Assembly: GCA_964507025.1 (NCBI GenBank)
Contig: CAZDOK010000014.1
Span: forward strand, 28,394-92,393
Direction: 5' to 3'
Length of the DNA stretch: 64,000 bases
Origin: Amarobacter sp964507025
Lineage (GTDB): Bacteria > Chloroflexota > Dehalococcoidia > Tepidiformales > Tepidiformaceae
Shown here one piece after another: positions 23,938 to 32,837 of this stretch. Position numbers and translations under genes: made by a program. A model generated the notes under the pieces. That model was not told the origin of the DNA. It was given only the letters and a program-made list of their open reading frames with translations, and made no database searches. Position 1 is the stretch's first letter. Every line of letters begins with the position of its first letter.

Positions 23938-26002
23938 GGCGTGCCTCGATCTTCTGGCGCACGCGAGGGCCGAGGGTGGCGATTCCCAGGGTCGCGCTGA
24001 CTCCGAGCAGGCTGCCGAGGATGAGCCATGGCGCGGCCGAGCCGCCCTGCGAGCCGGACTCGACGGCGAGGTCCGGACCAGCGGGAGGTGTAGCCGTGGC
24101 GTCCGGTGAGAGGGTGACGGTGGGCGCAGGCGTGCGCGGCGGGAAGGTGTTGGGTGCGCCCGGGGTGACCGCCAGGGTGAGCGCCCAGGCGTCGCCGGAG
24201 GGGTCAGCCGCCGGGTTGATCACGCCGATGCTGCGGCCGGCCGGCGGTGCGCCTGGCGCGGGATCAAAGACGGACGTGTTGTCGCCGTAGGACATCTCAT
24301 CCACGACGGTACCATCCGGTGCGACAAGGCGGAGGAGGTCGCCATCGTTTCCGAGGCCATTGCCGATATCGCCATCCGCAAGCGGCACGGAAACCACCCC
24401 GGAAGGGAGCGCCGCCAACTTGCCTGCGATGACGACGTACTCGCCGGGAGGGATCGTGATCGAAGGGAGAGCATCGCGCCCGGAGGCGTCCTCGATAGAC
24501 CAGCCGCCGAGGTTGATTGGCTCTGTGCCGGTGTTGACGAGCTCGACCCATTCGTAGGGTGCGTCACGGCCCGGTTCGGATGGGTCGCTAACCACCTCGG
24601 AGATGCGCAGGGTGGTCGGGCCGGGTGGGGGCGGACCCGCAGCGAGGGCAGCCGGGCTCGAAGGAGCCGGCGCTGCCGGGGCCGACCCGCCAGGCGTCCG
24701 GGTGGCTGGCACCGCGCGCGTAACGGCGGGCGAGGGCCGGACGGTGGGCGTGGTGGATGGTATTGGGGTTGCCGCGGGGGCGACGACGGGAGCGAAGGTC
24801 GCGTCGTCGAAGCATGCTTCGGCGGTCCCCGTGGGCCAGAGCATGAGCCGGACGCGGGCAGAAGCGGCGGCCGCCGGCGCCTGGATGGGGCCGGTGGTGA
24901 GGGAGTCCCAGGCGGCGGACGTGGTCTCGGGGCTGTCGTGCTGTTCGATGCTGGTGCCGCTGCCATCGGCGGAGCCGTACCAGCTGATGCGGATCGATGC
25001 GGCCGCAGGTCCCGTAACCCGCGCGCTGGCGGAGGCGGCGTACCAGTTCCCACCCACGATGGGGACGAGCTGGTGGAGCCACTTCGTCGAGTCGGTGCTG
25101 GACTGGAGGCAGGCGGCGTAGGCGCCCCTGGCTGCATCCTGACTGGAGGTCATCTCGCCCCCGAACTTCGCCCAGCCGACAGGCTTGCCACCGGAGGTCT
25201 GCTCGAAGTCGCCATTGGCGAGGAGGCCGCCGAAGCCGCTGCTGCCCGGGCGGGCGGTTGGGGTGGAAGTCGGGGGCATCGTGGGGGTACGGGTCGGTGC
25301 GGTTTCTTTCGGGGGAGTGGGGGTGCGGGTGGGTGTCGGCGTCCGGGTCTCCGTTGGTTCCTTCTGCGGTGTGGGAGTGCGGGTGGGTGTTGGTGTTCGA
25401 GTCGCCGTTGGCGAAGGCGCGGTGGTGGGGGTTGAGGTGGGGAGAGCCGGGGTTGGGGTGGACGTTGGTTCGGGCGTTGGTGTGGGCTGGGGTGCGGATT
25501 CCGTCAGTGTTGCGTTGTCGAGCGTGGCGGTGAGGCCGGTGGGACCGGAAAGCACGACGGTGAATTGCAGCCCGGCCGCGCCGGCCGGGGCGGTGGCAGC
25601 AGAGACGGTGAGCACCTGCGTCCCGGAGCCGAGGACAGCAACTCCTCCCTGGGTGGCAGGAGGAATGGGGAGCCAGCCGGAATCGAGGAACTCGAGGCGG
25701 AGTACCGCAGTCACACCGGACTCGCCGGCGACCTCAACCGACGCCCCGTAGGTCGCCCCCGGCTGGGCTTCCAGCAGCTGGAAGACTTCGGCGTCGCCGA
25801 TCCCAAGAGTCGCGCGGAGGGCGAGCCCGGAGCCGGGATTATCGACGAGATCTGCCGATGCGCCATCGATGATCCACGTGTCGAGCGTTTCGAAGCCGGG
25901 GTCGGTCAGCGCAGCATCGGCCTTAACCCGGTCTCCGGGGCGCGCGGCCGCGAGGCAAAGCACGGCCATCGCCGTCGCCGCTGCAAATGCCGCACCCCGC
26001 AT
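23927..26002 (-). CDS. Large surface protein with lamin-tail domain
   Basis: A 691-residue exported protein. A signal peptide (about 1-25) precedes a beta-sandwich (about 30-165), a Pro/Thr-rich spacer (about 173-250), a second sandwich resembling a carbohydrate-binding module (about 255-405), another Pro/Ser linker, and a lamin-tail-type domain (about 461-600, LRISEVVSDP through GGWSIEDASG). The C-terminal helix (APWLILGSLLGVSATLGIATLGP) and basic tail anchor it in the membrane. Such proteins often bind the cell surface or polymers; substrate unknown. Confidence 0.75.
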   Translation of the reverse strand: MRGAAFAAATAMAVLCLAAARPGDRVKADAALTDPGFETLDTWIIDGASADLVDNPGSGLALRATLGIGDAEVFQLLEAQPGATYGASVEVAGESGVTAVLRLEFLDSGWLPIPPATQGGVAVLGSGTQVLTVSAATAPAGAAGLQFTVVLSGPTGLTATLDNATLTESAPQPTPTPEPTSTPTPALPTSTPTTAPSPTATRTPTPTRTPTPQKEPTETRTPTPTRTPTPPKETAPTRTPTMPPTSTPTARPGSSGFGGLLANGDFEQTSGGKPVGWAKFGGEMTSSQDAARGAYAACLQSSTDSTKWLHQLVPIVGGNWYAASASARVTGPAAASIRISWYGSADGSGTSIEQHDSPETTSAAWDSLTTGPIQAPAAAASARVRLMLWPTGTAEACFDDATFAPVVAPAATPIPSTTPTVRPSPAVTRAVPATRTPGGSAPAAPAPSSPAALAAGPPPPGPTTLRISEVVSDPSEPGRDAPYEWVELVNTGTEPINLGGWSIEDASGRDALPSITIPPGEYVVIAGKLAALPSGVVSVPLADGDIGNGLGNDGDLLRLVAPDGTVVDEMSYGDNTSVFDPAPGAPPAGRSIGVINPAADPSGDAWALTLAVTPGAPNTFPPRTPAPTVTLSPDATATPPAGPDLAVESGSQGGSAAPWLILGSLLGVSATLGIATLGPRVRQKIEARRAR
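25230..25500. repeat. Pro/Thr-codon low-complexity repeat
   Basis: The stretch is made of repeated CCG/ACC-type codons for the spacer of the surface protein. Two near-identical units of RTPTPTRTPTP-(Q/P)-KE are visible. It is coding repeat, not CRISPR or an intergenic element. Confidence 0.8.
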
Positions 26003-26029
26003 CGGGCGGGATGCTACATGATCGAGATG

Positions 26030-26815
26030 TCAGCGCGCGATAAGGGGGGCGCCGCCGAGATGTGAGCCGGCATCGACGATGAGGATCTCGCCGGTGACAA
26101 GGTCGGCGCCTTCGATGAACCAGACGGCGGCCTGGGCCATGTCCTCGGGGGTGCCGGCCTTGCGGAGGGGGGTGTTGCGCTCCTGGGCCGCCTTCGCCGC
26201 TTCGTACACTTCGTCGCCCATGCCGCCCCGTAGCCACCGGCCCTGGATGAAGCCGGGGCAGATGGTGTTCACGCGGATCTCCGGGCCGAGGGCGCGGGCG
26301 AGCGAGAGGGTCATGGTGTTGAGGGCGCCCTTGGAGGCGGTGTAGGCGATCGAACTGCCCACGCCCATGACCCCGGCGATGGAGGAGACGTTAACGACGG
26401 CGCCGCGGCCCTGCTTCTTCATCTGTCCGGCGACGGCACGGGTCATCTGGTAGGGGCCGATGACGTTGACGGCGTAGATGCGGTGGAAGTCGTCGGCAGT
26501 GAGGCCTTCGAGGTTGGCGTGATTCACGAACTGGGTGGTGCCGGCGTTGTTGATGAGGCCGTCGATGCGGCCCCACTTTTCGATGGCGGCGGCGGCCATG
26601 CGGCGGCAATCGGCATCGACCGAGACATCGGCCTGGCAGAGGAGGGTCTCGACGCCGAGGGCCTCGCATTCGCGTTGGGTCCGTTTCGCCTCAGCTTCGC
26701 TCCTGGTGTAGTTGATGACGACGTTGCAGCCCTTGCTGGCGAGGAGCCTGGCGCAGGCCGCGCCGACGCCCGTGGCGGAACCGGTGACGATGGTGACGCC
26801 GCCTTGAATGTCCAT
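26030..26815 (-). CDS. SDR-family oxidoreductase
   Basis: A 261-residue short-chain dehydrogenase with TGSATGVG at residues 11-18, NNAG near 89-92, catalytic Ser144/145, Tyr158 and Lys162, and a C-terminal substrate lid. It oxidises or reduces a hydroxy/keto substrate with NAD(P). Close relatives are annotated as 3-ketoacyl-ACP reductase or hydroxysteroid dehydrogenase; the substrate is not clear from the gene. Confidence 0.92.
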   Translation of the reverse strand: MDIQGGVTIVTGSATGVGAACARLLASKGCNVVINYTRSEAEAKRTQRECEALGVETLLCQADVSVDADCRRMAAAAIEKWGRIDGLINNAGTTQFVNHANLEGLTADDFHRIYAVNVIGPYQMTRAVAGQMKKQGRGAVVNVSSIAGVMGVGSSIAYTASKGALNTMTLSLARALGPEIRVNTICPGFIQGRWLRGGMGDEVYEAAKAAQERNTPLRKAGTPEDMAQAAVWFIEGADLVTGEILIVDAGSHLGGAPLIAR

Positions 26816-26966
26816 GGGTGGGGAACCTCCGGGGTAGTGGGGGGAGTCTACGCCGGGGTAAAGCTGCGATGCATTCGCAAGGCAACCGGGCGCAGCCGCA
26901 AGGTTCCTAATCCGTCGGGCTGCTACAGTTCCCGGTGGATCAACGCCCCCGATCTGGAGTGGAGCA

Positions 26967-27779
26967 ATGGCTGTGGTCGAGGTGGAGGGCTTCCGAAGCC
27001 CGAGGCGCGCGGCGGCGGAGTTCGTGACGAAGGCGGCCTACTACGCCATGGATATGGCGGTGTTCGTGCCGCTGTTCATCGTGTACTTCCTGTTGCGGGG
27101 GCTTCCCCCGGACCGCGTGGGCGAGGCAACGGACAACGCCACGCAGATCATCGAGCTGGAAGAGACGCTCGGAGTGTTCCACGAGCCGACGTGGCAGGAC
27201 GCGATCCTGCATAACTCGAGGCTCGTGGACATCGCGAACTTCACCTACCTGAACCTGCACATGCCGTTGCTGGTGGCTCTGGGGTTCCTGTTCTTCCTGG
27301 TCGATTCGCGGAAGCACCGGGTGATCCGGAACACGATCCTGCTCTCGGCGTTCGTGGCGGTGCCGGTATACATCATCTTCCCGGTGACGCCGCCGCGGCT
27401 GCTCGCGAGCGCCGGGCACGCACATTTCGGGTTTGTGGACACGATCCCGGCGGAGGTGCGTGACAAACCGGGGGCGCTGGCGAACTGGTACGCGGCGGTG
27501 CCGTCGTATCACTTCGGCTGGATCGCGCTGGCTGCGATGGGCGTGTGGTGGTGCTGGAAGTCGTGGATCTTGCGGGCGGCGGCGGTGGCCTTCGCGGGGT
27601 TCATGTGGTGGGCGATCGTGGTGACCGGGAACCACTACTTCTTCGACATGGTCGCCGGCGCGGCGGTGGTGGGGATGTGCTTCGTGGTGGTGCGCGCGTT
27701 CGAACAGTGGGCCGAGCTGAACCCGCGGAAGGTCGAGCGGTTCACGGTGCGGGTCGGACCGTTGCGGCTGCCGTTCTAG
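26967..27779 (+). CDS. PAP2-family membrane phosphatase/inositol-phosphotransferase-like
   Basis: A 270-residue protein with six hydrophobic segments. The catalytic block is split as in the Aur1/PAP2 group: YAAVPSYHFGW (motif with PSxH near residue 172) and GNHYFFD (near 216), bearing the phosphate-binding His and Asp. It would act on a lipid or undecaprenyl phosphate at the outer membrane face. GTGGAG before the ATG fits a ribosome site. The next gene, an alcohol dehydrogenase, has its own promoter. Confidence 0.8.
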   Translation: MAVVEVEGFRSPRRAAAEFVTKAAYYAMDMAVFVPLFIVYFLLRGLPPDRVGEATDNATQIIELEETLGVFHEPTWQDAILHNSRLVDIANFTYLNLHMPLLVALGFLFFLVDSRKHRVIRNTILLSAFVAVPVYIIFPVTPPRLLASAGHAHFGFVDTIPAEVRDKPGALANWYAAVPSYHFGWIALAAMGVWWCWKSWILRAAAVAFAGFMWWAIVVTGNHYFFDMVAGAAVVGMCFVVVRAFEQWAELNPRKVERFTVRVGPLRLPF

Positions 27780-27827
27780 CGGGGCGAACGTGGCGCGGCG
27801 CGGTGATGCGAGGGTTTTCGCGAATGT

Positions 27828-27856
27828 TTGACAGCTAACCTACCGGGCGGAAGAAT
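27828..27856 (+). promoter_or_regulatory. Sigma-70-type promoter of the alcohol dehydrogenase gene
   Basis: TTGACA at 27828-27833 is followed after 17 bases by AAGAAT at 27851-27856. A strong AAGGAGGAG ribosome site (27871-27879) and ATG 27889 lie just downstream, giving a short leader. Confidence 0.65.
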
Positions 27857-27888
27857 CGCCGTGCTTCAAGAAGGAGGAGCCCCACTCA

Positions 27889-28965
27889 ATGAAAGCCGCA
27901 GTGCTGTACGCACCGAACCAGCCCCTCGTCATCGAGGACATCGAAATCGAAGAACCCCAGGCCAACGAGGTCCTGATCAAGACGAGCGTGACGGGCGTCT
28001 GCCACTCCGACCTCCACTTCATGGAAGGCAAGTGGATGTACCCGATGCCAGTGGTGCTCGGGCACGAGTCCGCCGGCGTGGTCGAGAAGGTCGGTCCCGG
28101 CGTGACCAATGTGAAGGCGGGCGACCGCGTCGTCGTCGCGTTCGTGCAGTCGTGCGGTGAATGCGACCGGTGCACGACGGGGCGGCCCAACCTGTGTTCG
28201 AACTCGCAGTCGCTGAACCGGATCGGCCGGATCAAGCTCAACGGGCAGCCAATGGTGCAGTTCGCCGGCATGTCGGCATTCGCTGAGAAGCAGCTCGTGA
28301 GCGCGAAGGCCTGCGTGAAGGTGCCGGATGGCGTCACGATGGAGGCTGCCGCGCTCGTAGGCTGCAGCGTGATGACGGGCGTCGGCGCGGTGACGAACAC
28401 TGTGAAACTGCAAGTCGGGCAGACCGTTGCCGTGATCGGCTGCGGCGGTGTCGGCCTGAACATCATCCAGGGCGCGAAGCTGGCCGGCGCCTCGCGGATC
28501 ATCGCGGTCGACATGCTGGAATCGAAGCTGGCGGCGGCCAAGGAGTTCGGCGCGACGGACGTTGTGGACGCGTCGAGCGGGGATGCGGTCCAGCAGGTGA
28601 TGGGGCTCACGGGCGGTGGCGTGGACTACGCGTTCGAAGCCATCGGCCTGATGAAGACGGCCCAGCAGGCGTTCATGATGGCCCGCCGCGGCGGCCAGGC
28701 GGTCATCGTGGGCATGCTGCCGCTGGCGGAAGAGCTGACGATCCCGCAGGCGGGCATGTCGTTCCTCGGCGAAAAGGGCATCGTGGGCAGCTACTACGGT
28801 TCGACGCGGCAGACCTACGACATGCCGTGGCTGATGGAACTGTACCGACAGAAGCGCCTGAAGATCGACGAGCTGATCACGCGGACCTACAAGCTCGAAC
28901 AGATCAACGAGGCGTACGACGCGCTGAAGGCCGGGGAAGTGAACCGGAGCGTCATCGTCTTCTAG
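27889..28965 (+). CDS. Zinc-dependent alcohol dehydrogenase
   Basis: A 358-residue medium-chain dehydrogenase. Catalytic zinc residues C38 and H59 (with E60) and the structural-zinc cysteines 89, 92, 95 and 103 are all present, and the Rossmann loop GCGGVGLN lies near residue 184. It oxidises an alcohol or reduces an aldehyde with NAD. A clean promoter, strong ribosome site and downstream terminator mark a single-gene unit. Confidence 0.95.
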   Translation: MKAAVLYAPNQPLVIEDIEIEEPQANEVLIKTSVTGVCHSDLHFMEGKWMYPMPVVLGHESAGVVEKVGPGVTNVKAGDRVVVAFVQSCGECDRCTTGRPNLCSNSQSLNRIGRIKLNGQPMVQFAGMSAFAEKQLVSAKACVKVPDGVTMEAAALVGCSVMTGVGAVTNTVKLQVGQTVAVIGCGGVGLNIIQGAKLAGASRIIAVDMLESKLAAAKEFGATDVVDASSGDAVQQVMGLTGGGVDYAFEAIGLMKTAQQAFMMARRGGQAVIVGMLPLAEELTIPQAGMSFLGEKGIVGSYYGSTRQTYDMPWLMELYRQKRLKIDELITRTYKLEQINEAYDALKAGEVNRSVIVF

Positions 28966-28992
28966 CGGTCTCCCGGGAATTGGACGGCAGGA

Positions 28993-29019
28993 GCAGGCCC
29001 GCCAGCTTGGCGGGCCTGC
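28993..29019 (+). terminator. Terminator hairpin after the alcohol dehydrogenase
   Basis: A perfect 12-base stem, GCAGGCCCGCCA paired with TGGCGGGCCTGC around a three-base loop, begins 28 bases after the stop. It lacks a strong T run, so Rho or the stem alone may act. Confidence 0.7.
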
Positions 29020-29031
29020 CGCTTGCCGGGC

Positions 29032-29700
29032 CTATGCGTTGAAGCGCGAAAGCCAGGGGTGAGCCGGGGAGGTGCGCGCGATGGCCCGTTCGAGCCATGC
29101 GCGCCGGCCGCCGGACAGCAGCGGAAGGAGGGCCACGAAATCGGCTTCATCGTGGGCGCGAGGGTACCCCGGGATGCCGCGATAGGCGGTGGCCTTGAAG
29201 AACATGAGTGCTTCGGGCACGGCGACCGGGACGCCCATGGCCTGGCGGTAGGATTTGGCGGCGGGAAGGCTGACGAGTGACTCCTCATCCAGGACCCAAC
29301 GGTTGCCGTCGCGCTGATTGAGGATGATTTCGAGGTCTTGCCCATCGCGGGATTGGGAACCCGGTGTGCGGACCCAGGCTTCGAGAAGCTCCCGGTTCCG
29401 GGCGCCGCCGGGGCGGGCGTGGATATGGGCCGGGAGGTCCAGGGTGCGGCCATCCCAGGGCGCGGTGGCGGCGCCCGCGACGTTCGGGTCGTGAGCGATG
29501 AGGTTCCAGCCGGCGAGGTGGTCGAAGAGGGCGCGCTGGTCGTCGTGGAAGACGGTGATATCGAAATCGCCGTGCTCTCGAGTCTGGCGGCCAAGCCAGG
29601 CGTCGACGGCCCAGCCTCCGCAGACGAACCATGGTGGAGTGAAGGTCGACATCAGCCCGGCGATCCAGTCGTAGGGCTGCAGGGAAAGGACAGGGGACAC
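29032..29700 (-). CDS. Nucleotidyltransferase of the aminoglycoside-adenylyltransferase-like group
   Basis: A 222-residue protein with the nucleotidyltransferase start GGWAVDAWLG and the acidic pair G-D-F-D in REHGDFDITVF, as in ANT(2'')-Ia-like enzymes, followed by LDEESLVSLPAAKSY. It probably transfers a nucleotide to a small substrate; whether it touches antibiotics cannot be told. I take the GTG at 29700 with GGAG about ten bases upstream; a TTG at 29727 is another option. It lies alone, with a 272-base gap upstream. Confidence 0.7.
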   Translation of the reverse strand: MSPVLSLQPYDWIAGLMSTFTPPWFVCGGWAVDAWLGRQTREHGDFDITVFHDDQRALFDHLAGWNLIAHDPNVAGAATAPWDGRTLDLPAHIHARPGGARNRELLEAWVRTPGSQSRDGQDLEIILNQRDGNRWVLDEESLVSLPAAKSYRQAMGVPVAVPEALMFFKATAYRGIPGYPRAHDEADFVALLPLLSGGRRAWLERAIARTSPAHPWLSRFNA

Positions 29701-29972
29701 GGACAGGTAGCTCCATGAGGCGTGCAAGGGCGGCCCTCCACAGCGGGAGGGGGACGATGCAGGTGCACGATGCGGAGGAGAAACCCGATAGGGCGGGTGC
29801 CGCTGGCGAGGGCAGAGCGGTCAGCCGAGGAGGGTGGGACTCGTCCGGCAGGGTGCGGTTGGGGTAGTCGTTGCCATGTGGAGGTACCTCCCGCCGGGGA
29901 CGACGATTGGCGCGTCCCGGAGCGGAGAGCATGCCGGAGCGGGCGGTGGACGGTCAACCGCGCTGGGGGCCG

Positions 29973-30482
29973 TTACTCGCGGAAGCGCCAGCCCCTGAGG
30001 CCGCGCAACTGGCGGATTTCGCCCAGGTGGACCCAGCCGTGGGAGAGGCAGCCGGTGGTGAGGAGGTTGGCGAGCTTCCAGTCCTTCGACCACGGGAGTG
30101 GTTCGTCGAGGCGGGCGGGGTCGAGCGAGCCGATGGCATGCGCGGTTTGGGCCCAGACGTCCCAGGCGTAGGCGAGCAGGTCGGCGAGGGGGTAGCGGAA
30201 GGTGGGGAGTTGCGCGCTTTCGAAGCCGGTGCCCTGCGCTTCGGCGTCCATGGCGAACCGGTTGGCCCAGCTGCCCCGGGTCCACAGCTCAGGCTGGCGG
30301 AGGACCGACTGGCAGATGACGGTGTCTTCGTCGCGGACGATGTGCCAGAGGAGGAAGCCGATGTGGTTGACGCCGGCGGCGGGCTGCCAGAACAGGTCCT
30401 GGTCATCCAGGCCGGCCACGTCGTCCATGAGCTCGGTGTGGAGGTCGTTGAAGGCGAGGCGCAGGAGGGAAGGTGCATCCAT
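29973..30482 (-). CDS. DinB/YfiT-family putative metalloenzyme
   Basis: A 169-residue four-helix protein with the DinB-type histidines: H47 in LLWHIVRDED and two in SHGWVHLGEIRQL near residues 148-152. Some family members are bacillithiol or mycothiol S-transferases; others lack a known reaction. The ATG at 30482 is the only good start in a longer frame. Confidence 0.85.
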   Translation of the reverse strand: MDAPSLLRLAFNDLHTELMDDVAGLDDQDLFWQPAAGVNHIGFLLWHIVRDEDTVICQSVLRQPELWTRGSWANRFAMDAEAQGTGFESAQLPTFRYPLADLLAYAWDVWAQTAHAIGSLDPARLDEPLPWSKDWKLANLLTTGCLSHGWVHLGEIRQLRGLRGWRFRE

Positions 30483-30553
30483 TGGGTGGCTTCTCGCGGG
30501 GGAGTAGGTCAACGGTACTCCCAGCCCCCGTGATGGCAAGCCTCGGGCGCGAA

Positions 30554-30579
30554 GAAGGGCACCCCGCGGAGTGCCCTTC
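30554..30579 (-). terminator. Terminator hairpin after the peroxiredoxin gene
   Basis: GAAGGGCAC (30554-30562) pairs perfectly with GTGCCCTTC (30571-30579) about 20 bases past the peroxiredoxin stop. On the minus strand the stem is followed by TTCG. Confidence 0.65.
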
Positions 30580-30600
30580 GATGTGAACGCGCCGGCGCGA

Positions 30601-31074
30601 TCAGTCCTTCGGGCAGGAGAGGACCGGGTCGTAGTCGGGCATATCGGTGATCTTCTCGGTGGGCTGGATCCAGGCGACCTTCCCGTGTTTATCGACGACG
30701 ATGACGATGCGGTTGGCGACCATGCGGGGCTCGATGGCGACGCCGTACTTGCGGGCGGTTTCGCCAAGGGGGTAGAAGTCGCTGAGGATGGGGAACTCGA
30801 GTCCGAGTTCCTTCTTCCAGGCGGCCTGGGACCAGGCGCCATCGCTGGAGATGACGACCGGGATGGCGCCCTGGCTGGCGAATTCGGCTTGCTTGGCCTG
30901 GATGAGCGGCATCTGGTTGCTGCAGGCGGGGGAAAAGGCCGCGGGGACGAAGTTGATGATGACGGCGTTCTTGCCGCGGTGGTCGCTCAGCTTGAACTTG
31001 TCGCCCGTGGGGCTCGCGGGGAGTTCGAAGTCAGGGGCTTCGTCGCCGACCTTCAGCGTTGCGGTTTCGGACAT
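30601..31074 (-). CDS. Peroxiredoxin
   Basis: A 157-residue thioredoxin-fold peroxidase of the AhpC/TSA type. The peroxidatic cysteine is C51 in the variant motif PAAFSPAC, which has Ser in place of the usual Thr. A second cysteine, C154, sits at the C-terminus and could resolve the sulfenic acid or be bystander. It would reduce hydrogen or organic peroxides. A terminator follows, so it is probably monocistronic. Confidence 0.9.
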   Translation of the reverse strand: MSETATLKVGDEAPDFELPASPTGDKFKLSDHRGKNAVIINFVPAAFSPACSNQMPLIQAKQAEFASQGAIPVVISSDGAWSQAAWKKELGLEFPILSDFYPLGETARKYGVAIEPRMVANRIVIVVDKHGKVAWIQPTEKITDMPDYDPVLSCPKD

Positions 31075-31146
31075 GCACTACCTCAGAGGTGATTGGTGAG
31101 ACACCGATCGTAGCAGGTAAGAGGCGACGACTGGGTGGTCCTGAGG

Positions 31147-31920
31147 TCAGGAGGCGGACCAGTGGGGCGCACGCTTTTCTGCGAAGGCGGTCATACCTTC
31201 GCGCGCCTCCTCGGAGGCGAAGTGCTCGGCCGAGCGGTGGGCAGCCTCTTCGAAGGCGGCATGGAGTTCCATGCCGGGCAGGTCGCGAAGGAGGCGCTTC
31301 GTCCCGGCGAGCGCGCCTGGCGCACCCCGGCGAATTGCCGCGACGTAGCGATCGACAGTGGCGTCGAGCTCGGCGGCGGGGACGGCGGCGTTCAGGATGC
31401 CGAAGCGGACGGCATCGGCGCCCGAGAAGCTTTCACCCGCCAGGAAGAGCTCCGTGAGCGTGGTCAGCGGGACTTTCCTGAGGAGGACGACCGAGATGAT
31501 CCCGGGGATGACGCCGATGCGGACCTCGGTAGTTGCGAACGTTGCGTCGTCGAAGCCGATGGCGATGTCGCAGGCTGCGACGAGCCCGAGGCCGCCGGCG
31601 CGGGCGGGGCCGTTGATGCGGCCGATGACCGTCTTCGGCGAGTTCCAGATGGTCTCCAGGATGCCGGCGAGGGCGGAGGGGCCGGTCGCGGTGCCAGCGA
31701 CGTTGGCTTCGCGCTGCTCCTTCAGATCGGCGCCTGAGCAGAAGACGGGGCCAGCCGAGGTGAGAATGATCACCCGCACGGCGGCATCGGCGATGGCGGC
31801 GTGGAGGTGCGCCAGGAGTTCGGCCTGGAGCTGGCGGGAGAGCGCGTTGCGGTTGTGGGGAGAGTCGAGCGTGATCGTGGCCACACCGTTGGCGGCCTCG
31901 AGGTGGACGAGCTCGCTCAT
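31147..31920 (-). CDS. Enoyl-CoA hydratase/isomerase family protein
   Basis: A 257-residue crotonase-fold protein. The oxyanion-hole segments are CSGADLKEQ and INGPARAGGLGLVAACDIA, and the third region EVRIGVIPG carries a Glu in the usual place. It hydrates enoyl-CoA or acts on a related acyl-CoA. The stop of the upstream gene and the ATG overlap (ATGA). Confidence 0.9.
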   Translation of the reverse strand: MSELVHLEAANGVATITLDSPHNRNALSRQLQAELLAHLHAAIADAAVRVIILTSAGPVFCSGADLKEQREANVAGTATGPSALAGILETIWNSPKTVIGRINGPARAGGLGLVAACDIAIGFDDATFATTEVRIGVIPGIISVVLLRKVPLTTLTELFLAGESFSGADAVRFGILNAAVPAAELDATVDRYVAAIRRGAPGALAGTKRLLRDLPGMELHAAFEEAAHRSAEHFASEEAREGMTAFAEKRAPHWSAS

Positions 31921-32717
31921 GGCTGCTCCTCGCGTGGGAACTGACCTGGGCGGCGGCCTTCGCCGGGCGGGCCCGCGAAGGCCTGGGCGATCTCCAGCCA
32001 CTCCCGGGCGGCTGCGCCGGTGACCTGGAGGGCGGTGTCGGCAAGGTGGCGGCGGCGAGTGACGACGCGGCAGAAGTCGGTGGCTGCCCCGCGGACGACG
32101 TTGTCTTCCGAAGGATCGCCGAGTTCCCAGGTCTCGCCCGACGGTGAGGTGAGCGAAACGCGGACCGGGACGGCCGGCACTTCGCGGCGACGGTTGGTGT
32201 AACTGTAGGGCCGGGCGCGAACACCGATGAAGGCGACGTGCCGGAGGCGATCGGTATCGGGGCGGGGGATGCCGACGACATCGACGACATCGAGACCGTG
32301 AGACCAGCACTCCATGAGGCGGGCGGTGATGAATGAGACTGCCGACATGTCGGGGCCGTACCAGGGCAGGCGGATGCTGCCATCGAGCTGGCGGGCGGCC
32401 TCCACGAGCGCTGAGCTCGACTGGTTCCACCATGCGAGGAGGTCCGGTGGCCTGAGGGCCCGGCCACGTGCGAGGTATTCGGCCTCGAAGGTTGGGCCGA
32501 GGGCCTGTGCGGCGGCGCGGAAGGCGGGGGCGTTGGCGATCGCGAGGGCGGCGGATTCATCGAACACCGCGAGGTGAGTGACCTGGTCGCGGACCGCCCA
32601 GCCCGGTGCGTGGGTGGGAAGCTCCCACTGCTGGGGAGTCATCGCGCTGAGGACTGCGGCCAGGGCGGCATGTTCGGCGGCAAGGTCGTCGATGACGGTG
32701 TGGAGCGTGTCGGACAT
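31917..32717 (-). CDS. TIGR03084-like DinB/mycothiol-isomerase-like protein
   Basis: A 266-residue protein with the N-terminal helix bundle of mycothiol-dependent maleylpyruvate isomerases (PGWAVRDQVTHLAVFDE, with histidine at about 48) and a C-terminal domain rich in Arg and Asp. It pairs with the enoyl-CoA hydratase gene through a four-base overlap, as TIGR03084 genes often do. The role is not known; a metal-dependent thiol-transfer or acyl-processing step is possible. Confidence 0.75.
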   Translation of the reverse strand: MSDTLHTVIDDLAAEHAALAAVLSAMTPQQWELPTHAPGWAVRDQVTHLAVFDESAALAIANAPAFRAAAQALGPTFEAEYLARGRALRPPDLLAWWNQSSSALVEAARQLDGSIRLPWYGPDMSAVSFITARLMECWSHGLDVVDVVGIPRPDTDRLRHVAFIGVRARPYSYTNRRREVPAVPVRVSLTSPSGETWELGDPSEDNVVRGAATDFCRVVTRRRHLADTALQVTGAAAREWLEIAQAFAGPPGEGRRPGQFPREEQP

Positions 32718-32765
32718 GGCCGGACTCTACCGGCGCGCGGCCAGAGCGTCATGCCCGAAGGCGGG

Positions 32766-32794
32766 TTACCGGCGGGGTGCGGGGCGGGTATAAT
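32766..32794 (+). promoter_or_regulatory. Promoter of the nickel superoxide dismutase gene
   Basis: A perfect TATAAT at 32789-32794 stands 17 bases after TTACCG (32766-32771). Start of transcription near 32801 would leave a short leader to AAGGAG (32821-32826) and ATG 32838. Confidence 0.7.
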
Positions 32795-32837
32795 CGGGAA
32801 CCGCGTTCATATTCGCATCTAAGGAGTGCCCACAGAC

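Noticed and set aside
25230..25500. CRISPR-like repeat array
   Set aside because: The repeats are codon-based Pro/Thr stretches within one open reading frame, with no uniform repeat/spacer structure.
27828..27856. Riboswitch upstream of the alcohol dehydrogenase
   Set aside because: The leader from the predicted start to the ribosome site is too short for a folded switch, and no known pattern is present.
29880..29891. GGAGGTACCTCC palindrome with an 18-codon frame beside it
   Set aside because: A single short palindrome and a frame with no recognisable content are not enough to call an operator or a gene.
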